Source: Cepaea nemoralis
Taxonomy: Eukaryota > Mollusca > Gastropoda > Stylommatophora > Helicidae
DNA length: 64,000 nucleotides
NCBI GenBank assembly: GCA_014155875.1
Contig: JACEFZ010013285.1
Span: 191,112-255,111 of the forward strand
Reading direction: 5' to 3'
Of the stretch, positions 1 to 11,528 are shown one piece after another (the first letter of the stretch is position 1; each line of letters begins with the position of its first letter). Under the pieces are notes generated by a model that ran no database searches, was not told the DNA's origin, and was given only the letters and a program-made list of their open reading frames with translations. The position numbers and the translations under genes were made by a program.

Positions 1-3000
1 GTAGATTATAACGAAAAGGATGAAAAATCGGGATTACCGACTAGAGTTTACGCTCGGTAAAAATACTTTTGCGTCTTCTTTTCTGTCTACAGTGGAACAA
101 TAAGACGGGGACTCTTGGTCTACTTTCCTAAGAGGGGTATTAAAATGATGGATATAATTTTTCCCGCTGGCCTCCTAACCAAATATATGGGTATTAAAAA
201 AGTTTTACAAGAAGCTTTACGGGAAAATACTAGTTGCCTAAGTCCTATAAAAAATAGGGATTGCCTTTGTGTTGCTGGTGAAATACATCCAATTTAAAAT
301 AATACCAGATTGTTATGGCAATAGTTATGGCACAAATGTTGGCACAAATCACATGGCAAAAAAATTTGACAACTAGTTAATACACATAAGTGGTCATATG
401 TGATCAGATGTTGATATAAAAAACTCTCACATAATCAAAATTCACTTATGGACCATCAAAACACCATCAGTGAACATCATTACTCAGATGACGTCACATA
501 AACAATCTATCAACTCAACGCCGCTCCACCTGTGAGGTAACATAGAATTTTCCATGTCAGTACCAGCAACCTGAAATTATTAGGAAGAATCTGAACTCGA
601 TCATATTGAAAGAGGGAAGAAAACAATCCCCCGGCGAGCGACCCAATTTATGTGGGATAATAAGTGTGAGCACCATATACAATGGGCTGAAATAAAGTCT
701 AGGGTATATGATTCATTTGGTCCCTCAGGTTCGCCGAACAGGCAGTTGATTCGAGACAGTTTCTTTCCTAAAAGACTCCAGGAATAGAGTAGTTATTGGC
801 TCTTTTGAAAGAAGAATGGGATGATGGTCGAATAGACTCCACCCACATTACAAGGTAAACTACTTTCCTGAAGACTAAAACAGAGAATAGGCCACTTAAC
901 CACAGATCTCTATCAAGTTGTTATCCTTGAATAAAATATCTGAGACTGTGTGTTGGTCGACCTCCCACTGGATTCTCTGCAGATATATATATATAAACAC
1001 AGTAGCACGTTTCTCTACGACAACAAACAGTGTAACACTGGTCACGTAGACAATGAAAAACTCTCCTGACGAACATATATGTTTATTGACAGACTCATAA
1101 GCTGGTATCTGAGACTCTGTCTCTATTTCATTCTAACAAACATCACCAATCAATTACATTATCACCTACCACTCCCTCCTCCTCTTCTCTTCCCCACTCC
1201 TACATGATGTAAATCACACACACACAAAAACCAACCAGAACATAACTCAACTATCTGACTGGTGCAGATGTCATTAGTGTAACTACTCCCCACACACAGG
1301 ACTTCTCTCCCCTGTCTCTATTCTCCCACAATTCTTCTGATGACTCTGCTACTGGTCTTTGCAAACTCTTCATCTGATTTACTGTTGGAATCGAGGCTCT
1401 CCCCCATCTCACCTTTGACCAAACTTCACACTGTGCCACTGAGGTAAACAAAGGTTCTCTGGATACTGATCAAGGTAATGGTGATGCGGATCGTTGTTAT
1501 TGATAAAAGTCAGTCATGATTGACCAACAAAAAAGAGGAACTGTTCTCAAATGGTCCCTTCTATAAAATTGATGATGGTGCATGACTTGAAGTCTGGATC
1601 ACTCAATATGGACTGGGTTTCGAGAGGATAAAACTATATCTGCATAAAATAAGGGATTGCAACCCTTGATAAAAACGTCCATCAGTTTAGGACAAGTTGT
1701 AGCACGAATGCTCCAACGACGTACTGGAGTTGTAGATAAAGGAAGGACTGTCCCTGAGTATGGGTCAGAAGCCAGTTGAATCTCTCCAGGTGATTTCCAG
1801 TAATTGGTAAGACATGCATGCGTAATCTGGGAAAAACGATGAAGTCTCAAATGTCTCAGCACGACATTAACCCCCCCTAGAGAAGAGTAGCTGGGTTCAT
1901 ATTAAATACAAATGATGACGACCTCTCAGAAGGAAAGAACCATTCCGTCTGTGCCCTGCCAACATTCTGGAACGTATAAAGCACAGACTCTCAACAAAGT
2001 TGCTGGGGTTTCCAGCGAACGAAGAACTCTCTATGCGCTAGTGTCATCTCTAGCTGAACATCGATATGCGGCTTCCCGGAATATAAATGGGTACCTGCTT
2101 CGTCGCAAGAAAAAGAGGAATCCACAATGTCGCAGTGGGGACATTGTACCACAGGAAGATCCGTGCTGGTTTCGAAGTTCACTCCAATAAGTATGACTCT
2201 TCACATCGAGAGACACCTCCAGTCCATAAGTTGCAGTATATACTTCCTGATATTACAGGGATAAAATGGGCGCCATCTCTCTTCACCTGCCATGAGGAGT
2301 TGAACCAAAAATGGAGATAACTCCGTCTGGAGTTTCGTCCAGGTCTTGATGAAAAATAGGGGATTATTTCCCCCGGCCTCCCAGTAATTGGAAGGAATGA
2401 CGGAGGTCCCTAAGTGCAGACTGATTTCTCCTCTGCACACCCAAGCCAATATTGTTTTGACTTGGAAAAAAAAATCATCAAGATGGTGTAGACAAAAAAA
2501 AGCGGCTTAGATCTAGCCAAATATCAGACCAAACTGTTCCCCGCCGGTTGCCTCATTTGCCTGCAAATCAAAAATGACAAGCTATGAATAATCTAGCTTA
2601 GTAAGTGAGCTCATAAGACTCACAGAGACAACACCGGAACATATAGGTGGAGGATAATCCCCCTATCCTGAAATGGTATCACCTGTGCGCCTGTAACGTA
2701 TGGGTCTATTTGGCGGGAAAGTGGGGCGGCAATATGAACACTCTACCAACCTCACCGAACAGGACATCAACAGATACCAAATGGAGATATATTCTCCCAC
2801 ATACAAACACTCCATTAATTTGGAGGACACAATCTGTTATACAACATGCACGGGTGGGGTGTGTGATTAAAATCGAAGGGGTGGCCATATTGGCGCCAAT
2901 GACTTGTCATAGCGGCCAGTGGCTAACACTGCACGATTTACGGCAGGAAAAAAATGAGTATTTAGGTATGTGAACCGTTCTCATAAATATGATTGAGCCA

Positions 3001-3870
3001 CGACATCCATGATCCACCAAAATTCGACAAAAGCAATGGGGTGTCTTATCTGTGACCCCAGGCTGTCATACACACCAAATATATTTTCTGCCCCCGGCAT
3101 ATTCTGCACACAGATAAAGTAAAGATTCACACACACAATATATATATAGGTGCGTACAGTAACTGAATCTTTTACAAAGGCAGTTATATAACACCTGAAC
3201 ACTCTACCAGGCATAAGTCAAGTAAAGCGAAGTTCTTCCCTGAATTGGAGTGAACCAAGTTGAAGATAGATTGACCTCTGCAGACACAGTACAGAATTTA
3301 CAGAGACATCATACTCTTCAAAAGAAGATGAAGTAGTGATCACAGCATGATAAGAAAGGGATGAGAATTGTAAGCATAGGAATATTGGACAGTGGCATGG
3401 ATAGACGTTAAAACCTCAGGCCGGCTTTCTTACAGAAGTAAGGATGCCGTAGCAAAGTCCACCAAAATACATACATGACATGTAGTATGACTTTTCATAT
3501 CAAACAAAGATTGTATTAAATAGTTAACACAAATCTTATCATTCCAAAAAAACATAATTATGCTCACCAATGCAACATAGAGGCGAAAATAGCCCCCCAA
3601 AAAGGGCTACACCCTCCCGGGAAAAAATACACGTCTACATGGTTCGAACTGCTAGACTCAAGTGAATATGGCTGGTCCCGCCTGGAAGTTTTACCAGATT
3701 ATCCCAGGCTATTCTGAGCTATGGGCACATTCCTTGCCTCTATCTGAGTGCGGGCATTCCTTCCCATACAAGGTAGTGCCAGTCTCTCACACATGAAATC
3801 AGTCTTTCCAAGAACCGCTATTAATAATCGTCTGTAAGCTGGCGCGAACTGGGACATTATGTCACAGGGA
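1..3870. other. no gene seen
   Basis: I see no supportable gene, RNA or complete element here. The first 1.5 kb is AT-rich and poor in CpG. Short open frames at 1599-1862 and 2201-2449 (both minus) share only a loose NYW-centred similarity and have no domain I recognise. A short TA run lies near 985-994. The block may be old transposon sequence or intron of an upstream gene; the sequence does not decide between them. Confidence 0.5.
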
Positions 3871-4080
3871 GTACATCCCTAATGGCGAGCCATAGCCCCG
3901 TTATCCCATGACCTCGCGGTCATGGTTGCCCGGTCTGCACCACGCGGAGGTGGGGATTGACTTGTGTAGTCTGCGGGTCATCGGTAGGCTACTAATTTTC
4001 GCTCTTCACCCCTCCTGGGAGAGGCTAGCCGATCCCAACCCTGCTGGCTGCAGAGCCAGGCGCATTCCACACCTTGCAGA

Positions 4081-4345
4081 CCTTACGCAACCACATGTAT
4101 ACAAAATTCAAGATTGGTGACTCAGCAATGTGCACATGTGGTTTGGCGTCGCAGACAGCAGAGCACATACTCCAGGATTGCCCAAACTACAATATATCCA
4201 GGCGAACCTTCTGGCCTAGAGAGACAACAGTGGAAGATAACAAAAAAGACTGTTAGATTCATACAAGAGACAACATTGCAGTTATATACATATTTCAGTC
4301 GAACGAAAGAAGAAGAAGAAGCTATATTCGTCGTGCAAAACAAGT
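4081..4345 (+). mobile_element. 5'-truncated LINE 3' end with (GAA)n tail
   Basis: The decoded residues include RNHMYTKFKIGDSAMCTCG and QTAEHILQDCPNYN, nearly identical to the fuller copy at 27486-28110. In non-LTR retrotransposons with an RNase H domain, a CxC...H...C segment like this lies after the RNase H, near the end of ORF2. The copy starts abruptly at about 4081 and has lost about 24 bases relative to the other copy, after 'gataa' near 4241. It ends in GAACGA followed by GAA repeats, read here as the element's 3' tail. This is a dead fragment. I saw no convincing target-site duplication. Confidence 0.75.
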
Positions 4346-4990
4346 AATCATATTCCGTCTCAGCAGAGTAGACACTGCACCCACTTCCATACGAATCTGG
4401 ATACGCCTTGTGTCGTCACCCGAAATGGCGGGGCATTACTGTAAAACAAGTTTGTTAGCGAGAAATCACTAGTTTTTCACCAATCTTCAAAAAAATTTCA
4501 CTGCTTTCCATGATTTAAGTTGCCTTTGGACCTATCAAAGACATATTCCTTGAGTGGGGGTAAATATAAGACGGCAGGAAAATTTCCATAACGATGCAAC
4601 AGACAGTTGTCACAAAATTTGATCGTGAATGAAGGCACGTAAATGTTAACAGACTATAGTAATTGCATTGCCAATTAAGTCATCAATTCATAAGCGAGCA
4701 GAAAAACTCATCGTAATCAGACGTTGCATGTAGACGTGGCAATCAACCCCAGCGCCTATTGGCGGTATGCAGTTAACAAGGCAATGTTACGTTCAGTATT
4801 AAAGGATGTGTAATGCAACTAACCTAAAGTTACGCGCACAGAAAGATATCAGCAGAGTTGATCAGGAATACAAAGGACCGGGATCTGCGGAGAGGCATGA
4901 ACTCTTGCGGCAGTTTGCGGAGAACACCATGGTCATAATGATATGCATACAAGCAAAGTACATTGAACTTCTAAGTAAATTTGCTATATT
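4346..4990. other. no gene seen
   Basis: Anonymous sequence between a LINE fragment and the 68-bp repeat cluster. No coding or RNA signal that I can support. Confidence 0.4.
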
Positions 4991-5430
4991 TTATCGATGT
5001 ATCGGCGCCAGTCGAAGGTGAGTGGTTCGTAGAAATGGTGTTCTTGATGCTTTCATTGTTTCTGATGTATCGGCGCCAGTAGAAGGGAACTGGTTCGTAG
5101 AAATGGTGTTCTTGATGCTTTCATTGTTACTGATGTATCGGCGCCAGTCTAAGGTGACTGGCTCGTAGAAGTCACCAGTCACCTTACACTGGCGCCAATA
5201 CATCAGAACCAATGAAAGCACTAAGAACATGGTGTTCTTAGTGCTTTCATTGGTTCTGATGTATTGGCGCCAGTCTAAGGTGACTGGTTCGTAGAAATGG
5301 TGTTCTTGGTGCTTTCATTGTTACTGATGTATCGGCGCCAGTCGAAGGTGTCTGGTTCGTAGAAATGGTCCAGTAGAAGATGACTGGTTAGCAGAAATGG
5401 TGTTCTTTGTGCTTTCATTGTTACTGATGT
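4991..5430. repeat. 68-bp tandem repeat cluster
   Basis: Units begin near 4996, 5064, 5132, 5258 and 5326. Each carries GATGTATCGGCGCCAGT, then a GTGACTGG-like block, GTAGAAATGGTGTTCTTG and a TTTCATTG block. Spacing is 68 bp where I measured it. One copy between 5174 and 5228 is inverted, giving the hairpin listed separately. A shortened copy ends the cluster. Several minus-strand open frames here are only products of the repeat. Confidence 0.85.
5174..5288. repeat. Inverted repeat, 55-bp arms, 5-nt loop
   Basis: The left arm (5174-5228) and right arm (5234-5288) are reverse complements with one mismatch that I could find. The central five bases are ATGGT. The arms are one 68-bp repeat unit in opposite orientations. 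As single-stranded DNA or RNA this would fold into a long, near-perfect hairpin. The origin is probably an inverted duplication during repeat turnover; a palindromic assembly artefact is also possible. Confidence 0.85.
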
Positions 5431-7126
5431 GTAAATTGTCCCCTGATATCTGCTTCGTGTACCTTGCCGTATGTGGATGCCAGGCCGACGTGCATCTAGA
5501 TTGTGCATTGACTGCCCACGCTTCCTTCCAATCCATTTACACGGCTAAGAGCGGTATCATTTGATTCATTGATAAACAAAAATATGTTTAGCCGAGTTTG
5601 ACTTTTGCTACGGCAGTTTTCTCCCTGGCAGGGCACGCTAAACAATGTCTGCATGCTTCTGGGGGAACCCAAAGGATAATCACGATGTGGGTTAATGTTA
5701 GTAGTTGGTCGTCGGTCGATAATTATTGATTCATTTAATGCGAAAAGAGCCGGTTGCAAATGGTAAAAATTGTTGACAGAAGTAGAACGGAGGGGGGACA
5801 CGTAGGGAGAGATAAGTGTTTCTAGAATGTCGGCGTGGTCTTGAAAAATGTCAACACCCACACCGTTCATTCATAAAATCAAACGGGAAGTTAGCGAGAG
5901 AGGCCGCGGCCGTTAGTGTGGGTGGGAAAATATAAGGCGGGGAAAGGGGGCGGAGGGTATTGATTCAAGATATGGTGTCTCAAGTGTGGCGTCCTATTTG
6001 CTACTTTGAAAGCACTTAGTGGTGCCGAAATTGTCCGGTATAGGCGAATTATTTCCGAGTGAGATTAATCATTTACTTACCTCGAGGACTTGTGGCAAGA
6101 GGGCAGAGAGTTAGAGAGGCACTGAGCGTGACCGCACGGGAAACAGCCCAACAACAGCTAGACACCGAAGTCGCTTACTTTACAAGTGGGGAGAATGGAG
6201 AATCCGAAATAGTGACAGAGCTAATAAAACGCCGCGGTCCTTTCTTGACACACAAAGTCGCTGAGGTGGGGAGATAAGGGAGAAAGAACATCAATAGAAC
6301 AACCAGGGACAGGAGGAAACGACAGAAGACGGGGGAGGGGGAGCAATACAAAGAGCCACCAAGACTGACTTGGAGGAGGGGCTGACAAGATTACAGACAC
6401 CGACCGACTGGTAGAGTTGACAGGCCCAAATACGACTTGATCCCCTTCTTCATCTCCCTAGGGCTTGCTCTTGGATGCGGTTGTAGTCTCACGGATTGGA
6501 CTAGTCCCTTCACCTATGAAACCTTTATCTCCCCTCCTCCCCCTTATCCCCCTAGCCAGATAAGGTTGCTCGTTATATGAAAAGGGGGCACAAAAGGGCA
6601 TATAAAAGCACCAGCTGTAGTGTGAAATGAAAGAGGTCTGTGATAAATGTGTCGTTTGTTGGAAACTATAAGAGCCGCGGCCAACTGGCATGACTGGTCA
6701 CTGTTGCTGGTTGCCTGAGACCTACCTTGCCAGTGTTTCTGAGCAGTACTGGACTTCTTCATCGGCGTTTCGTTTTCAGTTGAGAATAATCTACAGAAAG
6801 TGCCGCATACCGGTGGGATAAATATGTTGCTGTTTTATCTAATGACACCGTCATGTTTCAGGAACAACAGCATGTCAGGCAAGCCTTTAGCTTGTATTCA
6901 GAATAACTACGTTCAGTTCATAGCATCTGTTACAAGACCCCAGGCCTATGATACTTGTACGTTAAACTGTAAATAATAGTCTAGACAGTTTGTGCAAAGT
7001 AGCCCTTTTTAGCCGGTCGCGCGCCCCTTTATTTTACATGCGCTTAATAAACATGATCTCCAATTGAAGCAACCATTTCTATGTCAGACGCTGACTCAGT
7101 GGACACAATGTACACTTTTTTAAGTT
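5431..7126. other. no gene seen
   Basis: The longest frames (5496-5870 minus, 6059-6277 plus) have no domain I recognise. The part around 5890-6300 is purine- and GC-rich. A TATA-like site lies at 6601 and is listed separately. I cannot support a gene. Confidence 0.35.
6601..6608 (+). promoter_or_regulatory. Candidate TATA box
   Basis: TATAAAAG preceded by GGGCA matches the metazoan TATA consensus. No clear downstream exon, initiator or open frame follows, so this may be chance or a relic of a mobile-element promoter. Confidence 0.2.
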
Positions 7127-7365
7127 ACATATCCCTTACAGGACGTTGCAGGCAGTCAACATCAGCATTTTTCAGCTGTTGTTGATGCTCTTGGCAAGAT
7201 TACGCTCAGTAGTTTACCATTGCTTTCTGAGCGATCTGCTCACATACCCCTAAGTAACCAACGCGACGCGATCCGCTGCCGAGTCTCGCGCAGCTGCGTT
7301 CCACACATGGATATACGGGATTACAAAGTCGTTAACACCTTTGCCAAGGAGCCGGCCAATTTATA
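7127..7365 (+). repeat. Dispersed repeat family A, copy 1
   Basis: The block runs from ACAGGACGTTGCAGGCAGTC through CAGCATTTTTCAGCTG and GTAGTTTACCATTGCTTTCT to GGAGCCGGCCAATTT. The same ordered blocks recur at 40591-40850 (+), partly at 13516-13715 (+), and reversed at 23989-24060 and 26300-26405. Length is about 240 bp. I see no protein or tRNA-like head. The class is unknown; it could be a non-autonomous element. Confidence 0.75.
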
Positions 7366-7404
7366 CTATTGCACGTTATAGTAATATATCATTAGGAATC
7401 TGTT

Positions 7405-7973
7405 TTATAATAATGAGATATATAACTAAGATACCCCTCAAGACCATAAACGAAAGCATTCAAAATAAAATAAAGAAGCTTAAGAAGTTTGATTTCCGTA
7501 AAAACAGCGGCAACATAATTTGTTTACGGGAATTTACTGAAAAAATATATAGAACTATAGAAACATATGTGTGTATGCTTGACTACAAGAAAGCTTTTGA
7601 CAAAGTAGAACATGAACATCAATTCGTATGCCTTCTAGACACAGGATTAGATAGGAAGAACATCACGCATTAGTACATACACTTGGAATACGTGTAATTA
7701 GATGCGAAGACAATCATTCAGCGCGCATATATAAGAACAGAGGAGTGCAGTAGGGATGCCTATGATCTCAGACTTTGAAGGATTGCCTGGACTGAACATC
7801 AACGGAAGAATAATAAACAACCTTAGATGTAGTGAAGGGAACAGTGTTAGTAGCAGAAGACTTCCTGGAGCAAGTCCAGTATAGCAGTACAGAAAGTGGA
7901 TTCATTATTGTTTAAACAAAAAAGAACCGATGATTAGCAATTACAGGAGACCAACAGTGTGAAACTACTAGAA
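7405..7973 (+). mobile_element. Degenerate LINE reverse transcriptase, part 1
   Basis: The decoded frame reads IMRYITKI...FDFRKNSGNIICLREFTEKI, then YVCMLDYKKAFDKVEHEH. This matches the fingers-to-palm part of non-LTR reverse transcriptases, including the first catalytic aspartate in LDYKKAFD. Further on, in shifted frames, are PGLNINGRIINNLRC and TVLVAED, which normally flank the catalytic YADD box. The YADD residues themselves are deleted or mutated. Several stops and frameshifts show the copy is dead. It is interrupted at 7974 by a hAT MITE and resumes after 8371. The style is that of RTE or related LINE clades. Confidence 0.85.
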
Positions 7974-8371
7974 CAGTGGTTCTCAACCGGTGGGGAATTC
8001 CCCCCCCCCCCTCCAGGGGGGAATTTTAGGGTTTCCAGGGGGGGGGGGGAAATTAAGATTATTTCAAGATAGCATTAATACAAGAACCAAGTACTTGATA
8101 TTGCTTTTCCCTCTAAATTTTACGGTTCTGTACTTTTCGCCCTAATGAAATTCGTTTTATAACGTAAGTAGACCCGCAAATCAAGTTTTATGTAGATGTC
8201 TAGACTTGTTCTAACATGTGTTATTAAATTTAGCTTCACTTTTTGTGTATACTGTGTAAGGATGTAGGTGTGGGGGATTTATAGGGAGGAAATTCGGAAA
8301 AGGGGGAGGGGGGAATGACGTTCTGAACATATGGTTCAAAAACATGGGCCAAAACAGGTTTAGAACCACTG
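7974..8371 (+). mobile_element. hAT MITE copy 1 with perfect 8-bp TSD
   Basis: It starts CAGTGGTTCTCAACC and ends with the reverse complement core GAACCACTG, the terminal inverted repeat style of hAT elements. The 8 bases before (7966-7973) and after (8372-8379) are both TACTAGAA, an exact target-site duplication. The interior has C-runs, G-runs and GGGGAATTCCCC at 7992-8003, and no coding capacity. It sits inside the LINE reverse transcriptase, so it inserted later than that LINE. Confidence 0.95.
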
Positions 8372-8379
8372 TACTAGAA

Positions 8380-8460
8380 CAAGTAACAGCTTTCTTTTAT
8401 CTAGGTCAAGTAATAACAGACCATGGCAGACAAAGATTAAAAGGATGGGAATGGCGAAAA
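8380..8460 (+). mobile_element. LINE reverse transcriptase, part 2
   Basis: The frame reads LEQVTAFFYLGQVITDHGRQ, the post-palm EQV..F.YLG..IT.DG motif of non-LTR reverse transcriptases. It continues the fragment at 7405-7973 after removal of the MITE and of one duplicated TACTAGAA. It stops at the (TC)n tract. Confidence 0.85.
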
Positions 8461-8461
8461 G

Positions 8462-8463
<2 letters not shown>

Positions 8464-8540
<77 letters not shown>
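8464..8540. repeat. (TC)n microsatellite
   Basis: About 75 bp of nearly pure TC, ending with a few TATC steps. It separates a plus-strand LINE piece from a minus-strand one. Confidence 0.95.
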
Positions 8541-8545
<5 letters not shown>

Positions 8546-8639
8546 CTCACACAAACACACATCATCATCATCTTGTACCATACCGATAAGCGCGGACGTT
8601 CAAATTTCGCCATCTCACTCAATCACCGAGTCAGTCGTG

Positions 8640-9025
8640 GGTCAGTTCAGTGTTTTTGTTTCGACCATATCACGTGGCCAAGCCATCCAGGTAATTACTA
8701 TTCTGCGTCCCCCTTGTTCTCTTCCCCTCTATCAGTCTATCTTACCAGTTATCACCAAGTTCTTCAATTTATTTCTTCTCATAACGTGACCCCAAAAAAA
8801 TTTGACTGTCTGCTTCTAACTTCTGTAAGTTAACGATTTTCATGTGTTTCTTGTAGGACTTGGTCATTTGATTTTCTTTCTGTCTATATTATTCTTTGCA
8901 TGTTCCTCATAAACCACATTTCCACAGCCATAAGATATTTTTCGGCTTGTTTGCTCACTGTCCACGATTGAGATCCATACAAAAGTATAGGTGTTATGTA
9001 GCACCTCAACACTCTATTTCTCGTT
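8640..9025 (-). mobile_element. LINE reverse transcriptase C-terminal fragment
   Basis: On the minus strand I read LRCYITPILLYGSQSWTVS, then AEKYLMAVEMWFMRNMQRI, TERKSNDQVLQE and, after a frameshift, FGVTLREI...TGKIDR. This order (YG.E.W, K....E....R...R..W, R.....GH..R, TGK) is the usual C-terminal region after the fingers and palm of RTE-like reverse transcriptases. It is a degenerate fragment, opposite in strand to the neighbouring LINE piece. Confidence 0.8.
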
Positions 9026-9057
9026 GGAAATGACAACTGTATATATATATATTCTCA

Positions 9058-9200
9058 TAGGAGGTGAGTAAATGGTAGAATATGATACAAGTGGGAAGAT
9101 TTTAAGGGAGGTGAGTAAGTGGTAGAATATGATACAAGTGGGAAGATTTTAAGGGAGGTGAGTAAATGGTAGAAGATGATACAAGCGGGCAGACAGCCTA
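9058..9200. repeat. 47-bp tandem repeat, about 3 copies
   Basis: Copies begin near 9060, 9106 and 9153 with GGGAGGTGAGTAAATGGTAG followed by AATATGATACAAGTGGGAAG. The third copy diverges at its end. Confidence 0.8.
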
Positions 9201-9838
9201 AGAGATGGACGAACAGCAGTCTGTAAGTATGGAAGGGCGAGAGACAGAACGATCAAACGAAGGGTGTTCAGATATACCCATACATGCCAGTGTCCTATTG
9301 TGTTCTCTACCCATTCTCCGTCATACTTGTAGAGTGTTGGAGATCCATTGCAATCAATCATCAATGTGATTGATATAGATCTTCTACTACTCTATTCGTT
9401 AAATGGTGGCATACTGAATGCGTTAGGATGGCCACCTTGTGGCGGGACACGGCTGTGTTCACCGCTACACCGCCGAGTCACCCAGTTTACTAGGACTGCG
9501 CGCGCCGCGGTGGTGATGTCGCGCGCTGGGGCGGGTGGCAAATGACGGAAACAGGTTTTTGTCAGAACAGAACTGGAGACAATCCGGTGTTGGGAATTAA
9601 ATGTAGGTCTGGCCCTTAGAGCCGTAAAGATCGGCGTCGGATATTTGCAACAGTTTGTACAGGTAGAATAGTTTGTTCAGGTAGCTTGTGTAGGCGATGC
9701 CGTGTAGCACTTACAGGTAAGTCGCATACGACAGGGGGTAGGGCAGCATTAGCGGGGACGGGGAGATGTTTGTAGCATTCATTCATAAACACTAACAATT
9801 AATTAGTTCTCATTTCCCCCTTTTATTTTTATCTGCAG
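9201..9838. other. no gene seen; ends in a splice-acceptor-like tract
   Basis: No domain is recognisable. GC-rich stretches occur near 9430-9540. A pyrimidine tract ending TTTTTATCTGCAG at 9838 resembles a 3' splice site on the plus strand. Confidence 0.3.
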
Positions 9839-10170
9839 GCTCCTAATTATAGCATATTGACCAGCGGAAGTGGCGTGCAGAAGAGGGAATTCAGTTGAGT
9901 CAACCGGCGGCCTGAGTGACGTCAAAGCCAGAAACTTGACCTTGGTGTATAAAAACGGTCAAAGTGACGGGAAGTCAAGCACATTAAAGCTTGCCTCGCT
10001 AGCATCATCTGCTCGCCGGTCGTCCAGACGTGATAGTCCGTGCCTGATGTCACCAAGGATAGACAACAGAAACGTTATTTCTGATTCTTCACACACAAAA
10101 TAAAGGCATACGGCTTGTTTCTGTGACCGATTCTTGTCTTGTCGTTCGTCATTGCTCACCAGGGGTGTCC
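9839..10170 (+). promoter_or_regulatory. CRE-TATA-AATAAA block: promoter, solo LTR or terminal exon
   Basis: TGACGTCA (perfect CRE palindrome, 9917-9924) is followed by TATAAAAA at about 9948, and AATAAA lies near 10097 with GT-rich sequence downstream. A TATA about 150 bp before AATAAA is typical of a retroviral-type LTR (U3-R-U5). The block also follows an acceptor-like site at 9838, so a last exon of an upstream gene is possible. A third option is the core promoter of the MMP exon about 600 bp downstream. I found no LTR ends or TSD, so the three readings stay open. Confidence 0.3.
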
Positions 10171-10553
10171 GTCTGACGTAAATCTGGCAAGCCCCGTTAT
10201 TACATCTGCTCTACATAGGATCCTGTCTGCCTGCATTACCCATACAGCATCAGGGCAAGAAGCTGATATTCAGCTGACACATTCAGGAGTCGTATTGATA
10301 ATCCTGTTATAGTAAGTGGTCAGCACTGTAGAACACATTGGCATTTCATTTTACAAGATTGGTTGTGGATTACCAGAAGAGGGGATATTCTAAGGTGTGT
10401 GCTTCTCTGGACAAAAACAAACATCTCCTTGGAAGTTATCTATGTCTTCAGGGCAGAGGTCAGGTCGCCGCGTCATCTGTAGATAACCTTTGGCTGCTGT
10501 TGTTGCTGCCTCTGTAACGCACGCATATCTTTTTCGTGGTTGGGTGGGCTAAG

Positions 10554-10715
10554 ATGCTGTGGTGGAGGACGTTGCTGGTGGGGTTGGTTCACGCGCTGCC
10601 ATTGATGCTGGTGGTGATTGGAGAGCCTTTCTACCAGCGAAGAGACCACCTGGATCAGGCGAAATACCTGAAAACTACCAACGAAAATGTGGTGAAGGAC
10701 AGAACGGATGCAGAG
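10554..10715 (+). CDS. Probable MMP exon 1: signal peptide and start of prodomain
   Basis: The only in-frame ATG is at 10554, with A at -3; an upstream in-frame stop lies at 10515. The 54 residues start MLWWRTLLVGLVHALPLMLV, a basic-then-hydrophobic secretion signal, and go on with a short charged stretch ending KDRTDAE. A good donor, AGAG|GTAGGT, follows at 10716, and the intron is phase 0. MMP prodomains commonly open with a TxAExxLxxxGYL pattern. TDAE here joins FVLSKYGYL at the start of the exon at 62062, which also begins in phase 0 on the same strand. The match of motif, phase, strand and signal peptide is the case for one gene. The link rests on inference across 51 kb, and extra small exons or a different partner cannot be excluded. 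Confidence 0.62.
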
Positions 10716-10933
10716 GTAGGTTATCGTTCTTAATTCGATGTGTTTTGTATATCTTTACCGACGGTTATAGCCCTAAATTGCAGTATACACTTCTAATTGA
10801 TGTTTGTTGTGTAAATTTAGTTTCATGTTGCCAGTGATATTCAGTGATCATGTGCCCTTATATCAAATGTGGGAGTAGCCAACTCAGGTATCACTCTGTA
10901 GAAAGCGTTGTAGAGAACCTCTATCCACAACCC

Positions 10934-11528
10934 GCCTGGAACATCTCCATTTGTCGCCACTTCTATGCCTGGAACATCTCCATTTGTCGCCACTTCTATG
11001 GCTGGAACATCTCCATTTGTCGCCACTTCTATGGCTGGAACATCTCCATTTGTCGCCACTTCTATGGCTGGAACATCTCCATTTGTCGCCACTTCTATGG
11101 CTGGAACATCTCCATTTGTCGCCACTTCTATGGCTGGAACATCTCCATTTGTCGCCACTTCTATGGCTGGAACATCTCCATTTGTCGCCACTTCTATGGC
11201 TGGAACATCTCCATTTGTCGCCACTTCTGTGGCTGGAACATCTCCATTTGTCGCCACTTCTATGGCTGGAACATCTCCATTTGTCGCCACTTCTATGGCT
11301 GGAACATCTCCATTTGTCGCCACTTCTATGGCTGGAACATCTCCATTTGTCGCCACTTCTATGGCTGGAACATCTCCATTTGTCGCCACTTCTATGGCTG
11401 GAACATCTCCATTTGTCGCCACTTCTATGGCTGGAACATCTCCATTTGTCGCCACTTCTATGGCTGGAACATCTCCATTTGTCGCCACTTCTATGGCTGG
11501 AACATCTCCATTTGTCGCCACTTCTATG
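10934..11528. repeat. 33-bp minisatellite, about 18 copies
   Basis: The unit is GCTGGAACATCTCC plus ATTTGTCGCCACTTCTATG. Copies are almost identical: one has TGTGGCTGG instead of TATGGCTGG and the first has GCCTGG. Since 33 is a multiple of 3 and the unit lacks stops in several frames, it makes long open frames, such as AGTSPFVATSM repeats (+) and IEVATNGDVPA repeats (-). It begins about 220 bp after the MMP exon 1 donor. High identity suggests recent expansion. Confidence 0.97.
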
